Shown piece by piece: positions 7,296 through 14,859 of a DNA stretch of 64,000 bases. Both the position numbers and the translations under genes were made by a program. How positions within the stretch are numbered: position 1 is the stretch's first letter; each line of letters opens with the position of its first letter. The notes under the pieces were generated by a model, which saw only the letters and a list, made by a program, of their open reading frames with translations, made no database searches and was not told the origin of the DNA. Source of the stretch: CAUZJF01 sp965248605 (lineage in GTDB: Bacteria; Chloroflexota; Dehalococcoidia; Lucifugimonadales; CAUZJF01); assembly GCA_965248605.1 (NCBI GenBank), contig CBDFJV010000007.1, positions 1,240,001 to 1,304,000 of the forward strand. The letters run 5' to 3'.

Positions 7296-8735
7296 TTACT
7301 CTAAGAACTTGGAGACCGGCAAATCGGGCTCGATGATGATTTTTTTCAGAACTTTACGCAAACTGTCGAGCAAGTAGGTCGCGGTCGAGTGCTCGAACAG
7401 GTCCATGTCGTAGGTAAGTGTCGCTTCCATTCCTTCCTTCCACTGTGACAGTCGTAGGCTAAGATCGAGGCCGTAGGTACGAGCCTTGTAAACCCGGCGC
7501 GAACCGCTGTCAGTACCGCCTCTCAACTCCGATGGATCTTTGGTTGCTAACTCGTGGTTATCTGTCGAAAAGGGCGACCGACCAGGTGCCCTCCGCAAAA
7601 CCGGTTCAAAGCTGAACTGTACTTGCGATAGCATCGGAAAGCTCGTATCGGGAGTAGGAGCAAGTTCATCTAGGAGCGTTCCAAAGGGGATATCCTGATT
7701 TCGATACGCCTCCAGTACGGCCGTCCGAACGGAGCGAACAAAGTTACGAAACTCTTGGTTCCTTGACACACGGGTCCGTATCGGTACCAGGTTTGCGAAA
7801 AAGCCGATCAGTCTTTTGACCTCTGGTCTCCGCCGTCCAGATACTGGCATTCGGACCACTACCAACTCTTCACCGGTCCAAGCGTGCAACATCCCCATAA
7901 ACACGGCCAAAAGAACCAGTGACAGCGTGGTCCTTTCACTTTTCGCCAGCCCAGCGCATTCACCAACGCCGGCATCCTGTCGAACGAAAGTTGATTGCAC
8001 TCCGCGCATCCTACTGGGGATCGACGGTCGTGGGCGATCCGTCGGCAGATCAAGAACCGGTGGAGTCTCTTTGAGCCTATCTTTCCAGTAGAACAGTTGC
8101 GAATGAAGGGCCTCGTTGTTCAGATAACTGCGCTGCCAATAGGCGTAGTCTGCGTATTGGACTGAAAGCTTCGGTAGCGGTGACTTAACACCGTTGGAAA
8201 AGGCCGCATAAATGGCGTCTAAGTCGCTCGTCAACACCTCAAACGAAAGCAAATCAAAGGCGATATGATGAATAGAGAATATAACGATATCTTCGTCATC
8301 CAGATTCAAGACCGAGATCCGCAGGTTCGGAAGCTGAGAGAGTGTCAATGGACCTTGAGCTTCCTCAGCATACAAGATACGCATCCTCTCATAGCGTTCT
8401 ATGTCGGCAAGCCTCTTCAGATCTTCCTGTCGAAAGAATAGAGCGGGCTCTGAGTTAATGACCGAGATGAACTGTCCCTCCTTTTTGTCATATGAAGTCC
8501 TCAGTATCTCATGGCGACGGCCGACTTCAATGAAGGCCTTTTCCAACGTGGCGACCTCAAGAAGGCGCCCAGGTCGAATGGTATACACTAGGTTTTCTCC
8601 CGCTGTCTCCTCTACAAGCCTCGCTTTTCTTTCTTGATTGTTGGACAACAGTATCTTGTCGGTGAGCGGCCGAGGACCTATCCGCGTACCCTCGTCGGAA
8701 GGTGCAATATCGAAAGCCGAGTCGTTCGGGTTCAT
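7296..8735 (-). CDS. free-standing NRPS-type condensation domain protein
   Basis: A 479-residue protein made of a single condensation (C) domain, the chloramphenicol-acetyltransferase-like fold that forms peptide bonds in nonribosomal synthesis. Visible are an N-terminal TDKILLSNNQERKARL segment, RRHEILRTSYD, the active-site motif HHIAFDL at about residues 156-162 (HHxxxD kept; the usual glycine after D is leucine), QYADYAYWQRSYL, LFYWKDRL, DLPTDRPRP and RNQDIPFGTLLDEL. The start ATG has a GAGGAG ribosome site. No adenylation or carrier domain is adjacent. Base composition is visibly lower in GC than the flanks, suggesting transfer. It may instead be an acyltransferase for a lipid or other metabolite. 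Confidence 0.85.
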   Translation of the reverse strand: MNPNDSAFDIAPSDEGTRIGPRPLTDKILLSNNQERKARLVEETAGENLVYTIRPGRLLEVATLEKAFIEVGRRHEILRTSYDKKEGQFISVINSEPALFFRQEDLKRLADIERYERMRILYAEEAQGPLTLSQLPNLRISVLNLDDEDIVIFSIHHIAFDLLSFEVLTSDLDAIYAAFSNGVKSPLPKLSVQYADYAYWQRSYLNNEALHSQLFYWKDRLKETPPVLDLPTDRPRPSIPSRMRGVQSTFVRQDAGVGECAGLAKSERTTLSLVLLAVFMGMLHAWTGEELVVVRMPVSGRRRPEVKRLIGFFANLVPIRTRVSRNQEFRNFVRSVRTAVLEAYRNQDIPFGTLLDELAPTPDTSFPMLSQVQFSFEPVLRRAPGRSPFSTDNHELATKDPSELRGGTDSGSRRVYKARTYGLDLSLRLSQWKEGMEATLTYDMDLFEHSTATYLLDSLRKVLKKIIIEPDLPVSKFLE

Positions 8736-9047
8736 ATATACTCCTCATCTTCTCCTCGTGGTCGACGCCCAGCGGCGCGGTTGCGATGGCAACCTGCCGT
8801 GCGGCCCTATGCTAGGCGCTTGCAATAGACCGCAGTGGCGGAGCCAAACCGCTCTTCAAGCGTTGCGAGAGCGAGTCGCCTGCTACTTTTCGATTCAATG
8901 TTGCCCTTTTCTTGATACGCGCCACTTTCCCGACGAAGGCTCACAGTATTGACCGGGCGTAGATACGAGACGCCCGCGAAGCGCCTGACCCAGTCGCACC
9001 CCTCCCCCTGACATTACCAGAACGCATGTACTATACTGTCTGGCGAG

Positions 9048-9122
9048 GGACAGACCCCACGGTCGGTCCATTTCTGTTGGGAGACACAGTCTGTCCAGCG
9101 GACCGACCCCGCAGGTCTGTCC
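9048..9122. repeat. large inverted repeat upstream of broken HTH gene
   Basis: GGACAGACCCCACGGTCGGTCC (9048-9069, shown here in full because it is the arm) pairs with the segment at 9100-9122, whose reverse complement begins GGACAGACC and ends GGGTCGGTCC. Each arm is itself partly self-complementary. The loop holds CTGT...ACAG. Confidence 0.6.
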
Positions 9123-9228
9123 TTTGTTTTTTGGCCCGCCGACACACAACGAGGAGAGCAACAATGCACAAGACAACTCGCCGAAATCGAACACCCGTAC
9201 CCCGTACCCGGGTGCCCCGCCCCCGACC

Positions 9229-9300
9229 TGTCGGATTTTCCCTGAAAGTGTCGGAAACTCTCAGATACAAATCCGACAATTTCCTACGGATTCCGACACT
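9229..9300. repeat. interleaved 10-bp inverted repeats (A-B-A'-B')
   Basis: Arm A is TGTCGGATTT at 9229-9238 and pairs perfectly with AAATCCGACA at 9269-9278. Arm B is AGTGTCGGAA at 9247-9256 and pairs perfectly with TTCCGACACT at 9291-9300. The arms interleave, as in a pseudoknot, and share a TGTCGGA core. They end about 50 bp before the start of the HTH pseudogene, so they may be operator sites or an RNA element controlling it. Confidence 0.65.
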
Positions 9301-9351
9301 TTGGAAGAGCGTTTTTTCAAGACCACCACTAAACCAGGAGGACTCAACATA

Positions 9352-9554
9352 ATGGAAAGCGACCCTCAACCGGAATCGCATGAGCTTTCTGACAGGCAGT
9401 TGGCCATTCTACCCTACCTCGTTTCGTCGCCATCGGTCTCCGAAGCGGCCGCCGCGCCAGCGCCCGGAGAGCCGACGTCCACTGCTCGACCCTTCATCAA
9501 TGGATGCACGACCCTCAATTTCGCCAGGAGTTGGCAGGGGCGGACCGAATCTAA
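9352..9554 (+). pseudogene. helix-turn-helix protein (phBC6A51-like), frameshifted
   Basis: An ATG with a good AGGAGG site starts SDPQPESHELSDRQLAILPY and continues LVSSPSVSEAA, the first part of a phage/mobile-element HTH family. The frame then goes out of register. A second frame supplies the expected continuation STLHQWMHDPQFRQELA and stops at TAA 9552. One or more indels between about 9440 and 9490 separate the two halves, and the usual longer C-terminus is gone. The interleaved repeats at 9229-9300 lie directly upstream. Confidence 0.6.
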
Positions 9555-9587
9555 GCGAGCAACTATTTGACCAGTGCTCGATAGTTT

Positions 9588-9615
9588 CCCCCCTTTGAAA
9601 AGGGGGTTAGGGGGA
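9588..9615. repeat. CCCCCTTT/AAAGGGGG palindrome
   Basis: A near-perfect palindrome followed by GGGGG and an AT-rich end (TTAGGGGGATTTAG). It resembles a dispersed intergenic repeat rather than a terminator, though it lies between the broken HTH gene and the 3' end of rarA. Confidence 0.4.
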
Positions 9616-9696
9616 TTTAGATCTGTCAAACGACTCGTCGGAGCCCGTGAAAAAGAGCAGTTACTCGATAGAGGAGAACTGACGGGACGGAGAGGG

Positions 9697-11031
9697 CTAA
9701 TCGTCTGGTTCTCCCTCGCCGCGCCACTTCTTGAGCCGTTCCTCGACCTCCGGCTCCCGCCCCTGGTCGCTGGGCTTGTAGTACCTGCGTCCCTTCAGCC
9801 TCTCCGGGAGGTTCTGCATCGGGGCGGAGTGCCCGTCCTGGTCGTGAGCGGACTTGTAGCCCTTGCCGTACCCCATGTCGCGCATCAGGCCCGTTACGGC
9901 GTTGCGAAGGTGTAGCGGCACCGGGTCGTTGCGACCCTTGCGTACGTCCGACAGCGCTGCGTCGATGGCGGCGTAGGCGGAGTTGCTCTTGGGAGCGGTC
10001 GCCACGTACACCGTGGCTTCGGCCAGCGGGATACGCCCCTCCGGCATCCCGACGAAGTGCACCGCCTGCTGCGCCGCGACCGCCACCGATAGCGCCTGAG
10101 GGTCGGCCATGCCCACGTCCTCGGCTGCCTGGATGACCAGACGCCGCGCGATGAAGAGCGGGTCCTCCCCGCTTTCGATCATGCGGGCCAGCCAGTAGAC
10201 CGCCGCGTCGGGGTCCGAGGCGCGCATCGACTTGATGTAGGCGGAGATCATGTCGTAGTGCTGATCGCCGGCCTTGTCGTAAAGGTGCGAGCGCTGCTGC
10301 ATCGCGTCCTCGATCATCGCCGTGTTCACGTGACGGGTGCCCGAGTCGTCGGGCGTGGCGGCGCCGACGGCCAGCTCCAGCGCGTTGAGGGCGACCCTGG
10401 CGTCGCCGTTGGCCATAGTCACCAGGGCGTCCCGCGCCTCGTCGTCGAGGGTCGCATTGAGTCTGCCGAGCCCTCTCTCGGCGTCTGACAGCCCGCGCTT
10501 CACGATCTCGGCGATGCGGTCGTCGTCTAGCGGATTGAGGGTGAAAACGCGGCAGCGCGACAGTAAAGGCGAGATGACCTCGAACGACGGGTTCTCGGTG
10601 GTCGCGCCGATCAGGACCACGGTCCCGTTCTCGACGTGGGGCAGTATGACGTCCTGTTGGGCCTTGTTGAAGCGGTGGATCTCGTCGATGAACAGGACCG
10701 TCCTCTGGCCTTGCATCCCCGCTCGGTCGCCCGCCTCTTTGACGACCCTCCGCAAATCGGCGACACCGGACCCGACGGCGCTGACCGCGCTAAAGTGGCT
10801 CCTTGTGACGGAGGCGATCAGCAGCGCGAGGGTAGTCTTTCCACTTCCTGGCGGCCCCCAAAGGACGATCGACGGGAGCTGGTCGGCCTCGATGCTCTTA
10901 CGCAGCACTTTGTCAGGCCCGACTATGTGCTCCTGCCCGACAAGCTCGTCGAAGGTGCCCGGGCGCATCCGGGCCGCCAGCGGCGCGTCACGCTTAAGCT
11001 GCTGTTGGGCTTGATGCTCGAATAGCGTCAT
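9697..11031 (-). CDS. rarA: replication-associated recombination protein A (RarA/MgsA)
   Basis: A 444-residue clamp-loader-like AAA+ ATPase that acts at stalled replication forks. It has the family N-terminus (APLAARMRPGTFDELVGQEHI), Walker A GPPGSGKT at about residues 59-66, Walker B LFIDEIHRFNKAQQD at about 113-127, sensor 1 GATTENPSFEV and the SPLLSRCRVF arginine finger region. The C-terminus has the tetramerisation part, with YWLARMIESGEDPLFIARRL and MGYGKGYKSAHD. The length is normal. It lies upstream of and on the opposite strand to the broken HTH gene, and 85 bp separate it from selA on the same strand. Confidence 0.97.
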   Translation of the reverse strand: MTLFEHQAQQQLKRDAPLAARMRPGTFDELVGQEHIVGPDKVLRKSIEADQLPSIVLWGPPGSGKTTLALLIASVTRSHFSAVSAVGSGVADLRRVVKEAGDRAGMQGQRTVLFIDEIHRFNKAQQDVILPHVENGTVVLIGATTENPSFEVISPLLSRCRVFTLNPLDDDRIAEIVKRGLSDAERGLGRLNATLDDEARDALVTMANGDARVALNALELAVGAATPDDSGTRHVNTAMIEDAMQQRSHLYDKAGDQHYDMISAYIKSMRASDPDAAVYWLARMIESGEDPLFIARRLVIQAAEDVGMADPQALSVAVAAQQAVHFVGMPEGRIPLAEATVYVATAPKSNSAYAAIDAALSDVRKGRNDPVPLHLRNAVTGLMRDMGYGKGYKSAHDQDGHSAPMQNLPERLKGRRYYKPSDQGREPEVEERLKKWRGEGEPDD

Positions 11032-11116
11032 TGCGATTCACCACGGAGGACACAGAAATCACAGAGAACGATCATTGCAGTCATCTATTCGATCGCGGGC
11101 AGCGCCGCGCGAGTGT

Positions 11117-12490
11117 CTAGTCTTCGTTCAACGCACCAGAGATGACCTTCAGCAGGTCTTCCTCTTGCTCGGAGAGCACCGTGCGGGGGTCGAGAAGCAC
11201 GCGTTCGTCCTCGATGCGGCCGACGACCGGCGGGTCGCTTCGACGCAGCCGTGAGGCCAACGCCTCTGCGTCGTCGCTGCCCGGTTCAAGGGCGAGAAGT
11301 GCTGTCGGGAGAGTCTCGCCAGGAAGGCTCCCGCCACCGATAGCGGACTGTCCGTCAGCGACCGATGACTGCGTGCCTAGCGTTCGGCTCCACGCTGTTA
11401 CCTTTTCCTCGAGGCTTTCTCGTGACGCCGCGATCATCCGCCAGATCGGGACTTTTTCCAGAGCCTCTTCCTTGATGTAGTGGAGTAGCGTCGCGGCAAG
11501 CCCCGCCATGCTGACCTTGTCGATCCGCAGCGCCCGCGCCAGCGGATGTTGCGAGACCGCGCCGACCAGGTCCTTGTCGCCGGCCACGATGCCGGCCTGA
11601 GGGCCGCCCAGCAGCTTATCGCCCGAGAAGAACGCCAGAGACGCACCCTCGGAGATGCTCTCCTGGGGCATTGGCTCGTGGGCCAGACCGAACGCGACGG
11701 TATCGAGCAAGCAGCCGCTGCCAAGGTCGTGCAGGACCGGGACCGAATGCTGTCTCCCGAGCTGGACGAGCTCAGCAAGGCTAGGCGAGTGGGTGAAACC
11801 GCTCACCTTGAAGTTGCTCGCGTGGACGGACAGGATGGCGCCGGTCCGTTCGCTCAAAGCCCGCTCGAAGTCCTGGACATAGGTCCGGTTGGTCGTTCCG
11901 ACCTCGACGAGCTCGGTGCCGCTCTGCCGCAGCACGTCGGGGATCCGGAAGCCGCCCCCGATCTCGACGGCCTCCCCGCGCGAAACGATGACCTCTTTGC
12001 CGGCCGCTACGGCCGCCAGCCCTAGCAGGACCGCCGAAGCGTTGTTGTTCACAACAAAGGAGGCTTGCGCCCCGGTCAGCTCGCAGACCAGACGCCCGAG
12101 GTAGGCTTGCCGAGAGCCGCGCTTGCCTGTCTCAAGGTCCAGTTCCAGCTCGCTGTATGCCCTCGCCGCGCTCTCCATCGCGGCGACCGCATCGTCGCTA
12201 AGGGGGGCGCGGCCGAGGTTGGTGTGGAGCACCACGCCGGTCGCGTTGATGACGGGGCGCGGCCAGGACCGCCACGACTCCGCCGCCCGGGCCTCGACGG
12301 CGCCGATCAGGTCGTCGAGCTGAGGCGCGACGCCTCCTGCCTTGAGGCCGTTGCGGGCGCCGTCGATCTGCTCTCGCACCAGTGCTAGAACCGCATCCCG
12401 GGAATACTCGTCGACCAGGTGCTGGACGCGGCTGTCCGAGAGTACGGTGTCCACGCTGGGCAGGTCTCTGAATTGGGTCGTCATCGTCAC
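11117..12490 (-). CDS. selA: L-seryl-tRNA(Sec) selenium transferase
   Basis: SelA converts seryl-tRNA(Sec) to selenocysteinyl-tRNA(Sec) using selenophosphate and PLP. The 457-residue frame shows the SelA N-terminal domain, the block PVINATGVVLHTNLGRAPLS, ELELDLETGKRG, FVVNNNASAVLL, SRGEAVEIGGGFRIPDV and the PLP-lysine motif FFSGDKLLGGPQAG, with the lysine at about residue 292. Neither selB, selD nor a selC tRNA is visible in the window, so the rest of the selenocysteine machinery would have to be elsewhere. SelA-like paralogues with other roles exist, but the length and motifs fit SelA. Confidence 0.93.
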   Translation of the reverse strand: MTMTTQFRDLPSVDTVLSDSRVQHLVDEYSRDAVLALVREQIDGARNGLKAGGVAPQLDDLIGAVEARAAESWRSWPRPVINATGVVLHTNLGRAPLSDDAVAAMESAARAYSELELDLETGKRGSRQAYLGRLVCELTGAQASFVVNNNASAVLLGLAAVAAGKEVIVSRGEAVEIGGGFRIPDVLRQSGTELVEVGTTNRTYVQDFERALSERTGAILSVHASNFKVSGFTHSPSLAELVQLGRQHSVPVLHDLGSGCLLDTVAFGLAHEPMPQESISEGASLAFFSGDKLLGGPQAGIVAGDKDLVGAVSQHPLARALRIDKVSMAGLAATLLHYIKEEALEKVPIWRMIAASRESLEEKVTAWSRTLGTQSSVADGQSAIGGGSLPGETLPTALLALEPGSDDAEALASRLRRSDPPVVGRIEDERVLLDPRTVLSEQEEDLLKVISGALNED

Positions 12491-12639
12491 GCTCCGTCCG
12501 GCGCCAATTATAGCGTAACCCCTTCGTGGGCCTTTCGGTCACCCGGACGTAGCCGACTGGCTCGGCGTCGCGCTGATTTCTTGACCGCCATATAGGGCGT
12601 TGCTAGAATGTGAAGGAAATCGTCAACTATCGGCGCAAA

Positions 12640-13266
12640 ATGTTCGTCATCGGACTGACGGGGGGTATCGGCACCGGCAAGAGCGAGGTCGCCAAGGTCC
12701 TCCGCGAGTTGGGAGCCGAGGTAATAGAGGCCGATGAAGTTGCGCACGAGACCTATGAGCCGGATGCACCAGGTTGGCAGCGGATCGTCGACGAGTTCGG
12801 AGAGGATGTTCTGACCTCGACAGGCCACGTTGACCGAAGCAAGCTGGGAGCCGTCGTTTTCCAGAACAAGCAAGCACTTCAAAAGCTCAATGCGATCGTA
12901 CATCCGCTGACTCGGCTGATGATCGAACAGCGGCTAGAGAGATTGGGGAAGTCCGGCGCCGAGACCGTGGTGGTCGAGGTCCCGCTCCTGGTTGAGGCGG
13001 TCCGAGCGGACGCACGCTGGACCTCGCTGATCGACGAAATCTGGGCCACGTACGCCGAGGAATCGAATGTGATCGAGCGGGTGCAGCGCCGGAGCCGGCT
13101 TGATGCAGAGGCGACGAAAGCACGAGTCCGGTCACAGGTGTCCCCCGAAGAACGGTCGGCTCTCGCAGACGTTGTTATCGACAACGACGGTAGTCTCGCC
13201 GATCTCGGGCGTCGAGTGCGGGAGCTGTGGCAAGAACGAGTCATCAAACCAAGAAGGAAGCAGTAA
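12640..13266 (+). CDS. coaE: dephospho-CoA kinase
   Basis: CoaE phosphorylates dephospho-CoA in the last step of coenzyme A synthesis. The frame begins FVIGLTGGIGTGKSEVAKVL with a P-loop, then GAEVIEADEVAHE, the family DxD region, and HPLTRLMIEQRL and VVVEVPLLVEA. I chose the ATG at 12640 because the P-loop then sits where it does in homologues (208 residues); a GTG at 12610 would add ten residues behind no clear ribosome site. The divergent selA start is 149 bp upstream. The stop abuts the next gene. Confidence 0.95.
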   Translation: MFVIGLTGGIGTGKSEVAKVLRELGAEVIEADEVAHETYEPDAPGWQRIVDEFGEDVLTSTGHVDRSKLGAVVFQNKQALQKLNAIVHPLTRLMIEQRLERLGKSGAETVVVEVPLLVEAVRADARWTSLIDEIWATYAEESNVIERVQRRSRLDAEATKARVRSQVSPEERSALADVVIDNDGSLADLGRRVRELWQERVIKPRRKQ

Positions 13267-13274
13267 AGCCAGGC

Positions 13275-14177
13275 ATGACGACACCTACTCAGACTCTCTT
13301 TCGTAGCTACATCGTCGAGGAATACCGTCTAACAGAAGAGCCTTACTACCTGCCGGTCGGCGACGAGATAGAGCTTTTCGAAGCGGCCTATAGCCAGAAG
13401 ATACCGGTCTTGTTCAAGGGCCCCACCGGCTGTGGCAAGACCAGGTTCGTCGAGTACATGTCGTACCGGCTTGGCCGCCCGCTTACCAAAGTACGGCCAA
13501 GCTCCGACGGCAATACCAACGCACCGTCGACCAACGGTGACAGCGTTCCACTCGTTACCATCGCTTGCCACGAAGACCTGACCGCCAGCGACCTGGTCGG
13601 GCGCTACCTGCTAGAGGGCGACAGCACCGTCTGGGTCGACGGGCCGCTGACTCGGGCCGTGAAGGTCGGCGGTATCTGCTATCTCGACGAGATCGTGGAG
13701 GCGCGAAAGGACACCACCGTACTGATTCACCCGCTGACCGACCATCGACGCTTCCTGCCGATAGAGAAACGCGGGGAAATATTGGAGGCTGCCGACGGGT
13801 TCTTACTCGTGATGTCCTACAATCCGGGCTACCAAAGTGCTCTGAAGGACCTGAAGCACAGCACCCGCCAACGGTTCGTGGCGATCGAGTTCGACCCGCC
13901 ACCCGAGGATATCGAGGCGCAGATTGTCGAACACGAATCGGGGATCGATTCCGAGACGGCGGCTCGGCTTGCCAAGCTGGGTCAGAAAGTACGCAACCTC
14001 AGAGAACATGGTCTGTCCGAAGGAGCGAGCACCCGGCTTCTCATCTACGCCGGTAGGATGATGACGCAAGGGATCGCGCCCCGCCGTGCATGCCAGGTCG
14101 CGGTGAACTGGGCGGTCACCGACGATCACCCGGTGCAACGCAGCATAGAGGAAGTCATATCCTCGATATTCGAATAG
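13275..14177 (+). CDS. MoxR/CbbQ-type AAA+ ATPase
   Basis: An AAA+ ATPase of the MoxR class, closest in pattern to CbbQ/NirQ/NorQ, which remodel or activate a metal enzyme together with a VWA-domain partner. After the leader FRSYIVEEYRLTEEPYYLPVGD it has Walker A FKGPTGCGKT, the insertion TIACHEDLTASDLVGRYLLEG, Walker B CYLDEIVEARKD, sensor LVMSYNPGYQ and TRQRFVAIEFDPP with the arginine finger. The ATG at 13275 is preferred; an upstream ATG at 13227 would overlap coaE by 40 bp. The VWA partner is two genes downstream. The target enzyme is not evident. Confidence 0.88.
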   Translation: MTTPTQTLFRSYIVEEYRLTEEPYYLPVGDEIELFEAAYSQKIPVLFKGPTGCGKTRFVEYMSYRLGRPLTKVRPSSDGNTNAPSTNGDSVPLVTIACHEDLTASDLVGRYLLEGDSTVWVDGPLTRAVKVGGICYLDEIVEARKDTTVLIHPLTDHRRFLPIEKRGEILEAADGFLLVMSYNPGYQSALKDLKHSTRQRFVAIEFDPPPEDIEAQIVEHESGIDSETAARLAKLGQKVRNLREHGLSEGASTRLLIYAGRMMTQGIAPRRACQVAVNWAVTDDHPVQRSIEEVISSIFE

Positions 14178-14232
14178 AGATCATATCGCGCCTTCCTTGG
14201 GTCCGCTTGGCGCGACTAGCCACACGTTGTTA

Positions 14233-14859
14233 ATGACCGAGCCCTATCGAAAAACCACAGCCGCGTCTCATACCATTCAGGCTGTCGCGAGGGCGCTTGC
14301 CGGCCACCGCAAGAAGGCGATCGACGACCCGAGGCTTTCGCCCGCGGCCGTGATGGTGCTCCTGTACCACGAGGGCGGCGAATACAACCTGGTACTCAAC
14401 AGACGCAGCAATTCGGTGGCGGAGCACAAGGGGGAGATAGCCTTCCCCGGAGGCCGGATGAGCGAGGACGACAAGTCGATGCTCGAGACGGCCCTCCGAG
14501 AGACACACGAAGAGATGGGGGTCCATCCCGAAGACGTGGAAGTCCTCGGCGAGCTGGATGACGTGGCGACGATTTCAGACTATCGAGTAAGCCCATACGT
14601 AGGGGTTGTCCCGCCGGAGTACCCGTTTCAGCCCGACTCCCGAGAGGTAGCCGAAGTACTGATGGTGCCGCTGTCCGCCCTTGAAGACGAGGGGAACCGG
14701 CGAGACGAACTCCGGTTCAAAGACGGCGTAGTCTCCAAGGCCAAGTCATATGCTTACGACGGGAACCTCGTCTTCGGAGCGACCGCTGCGATGGTGACGA
14801 GCTTTCTCGAGGTACTAGGAACTTCAAACGCCGCAGGTCTGTCATGGCGGAAACCGTAG
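14233..14859 (+). CDS. NUDIX hydrolase, CoA-diphosphatase (NudL) type
   Basis: A 208-residue NUDIX protein of the class that splits CoA and related nucleotides into 4'-phosphopantetheine and 3',5'-ADP. It has VMVLLYHEGG, the preceding UPF0035-like segment LNRRSNSVAEHKGEIAFPGG and a modified NUDIX box, GGRMSEDDKSMLETALRETH followed by EEMG. The first glutamate of the textbook box is replaced, as it is in NudL-type boxes, while REXXEE is intact. I chose ATG 14233 over an upstream start at 14197. Its 3' end overlaps the VWA gene by 16 bp, so it is translated with the ATPase/VWA pair. Confidence 0.85.
   Translation: MTEPYRKTTAASHTIQAVARALAGHRKKAIDDPRLSPAAVMVLLYHEGGEYNLVLNRRSNSVAEHKGEIAFPGGRMSEDDKSMLETALRETHEEMGVHPEDVEVLGELDDVATISDYRVSPYVGVVPPEYPFQPDSREVAEVLMVPLSALEDEGNRRDELRFKDGVVSKAKSYAYDGNLVFGATAAMVTSFLEVLGTSNAAGLSWRKP

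Noticed and set aside
11032..11116. CACCACGGAGGACACAGAAATCA stretch (shortened: CACCACGGAGGACACAG) as a regulatory repeat
   Set aside because: A similar repeat-like phrase occurs in intergenic DNA of many genomes; here it is single and unsupported.
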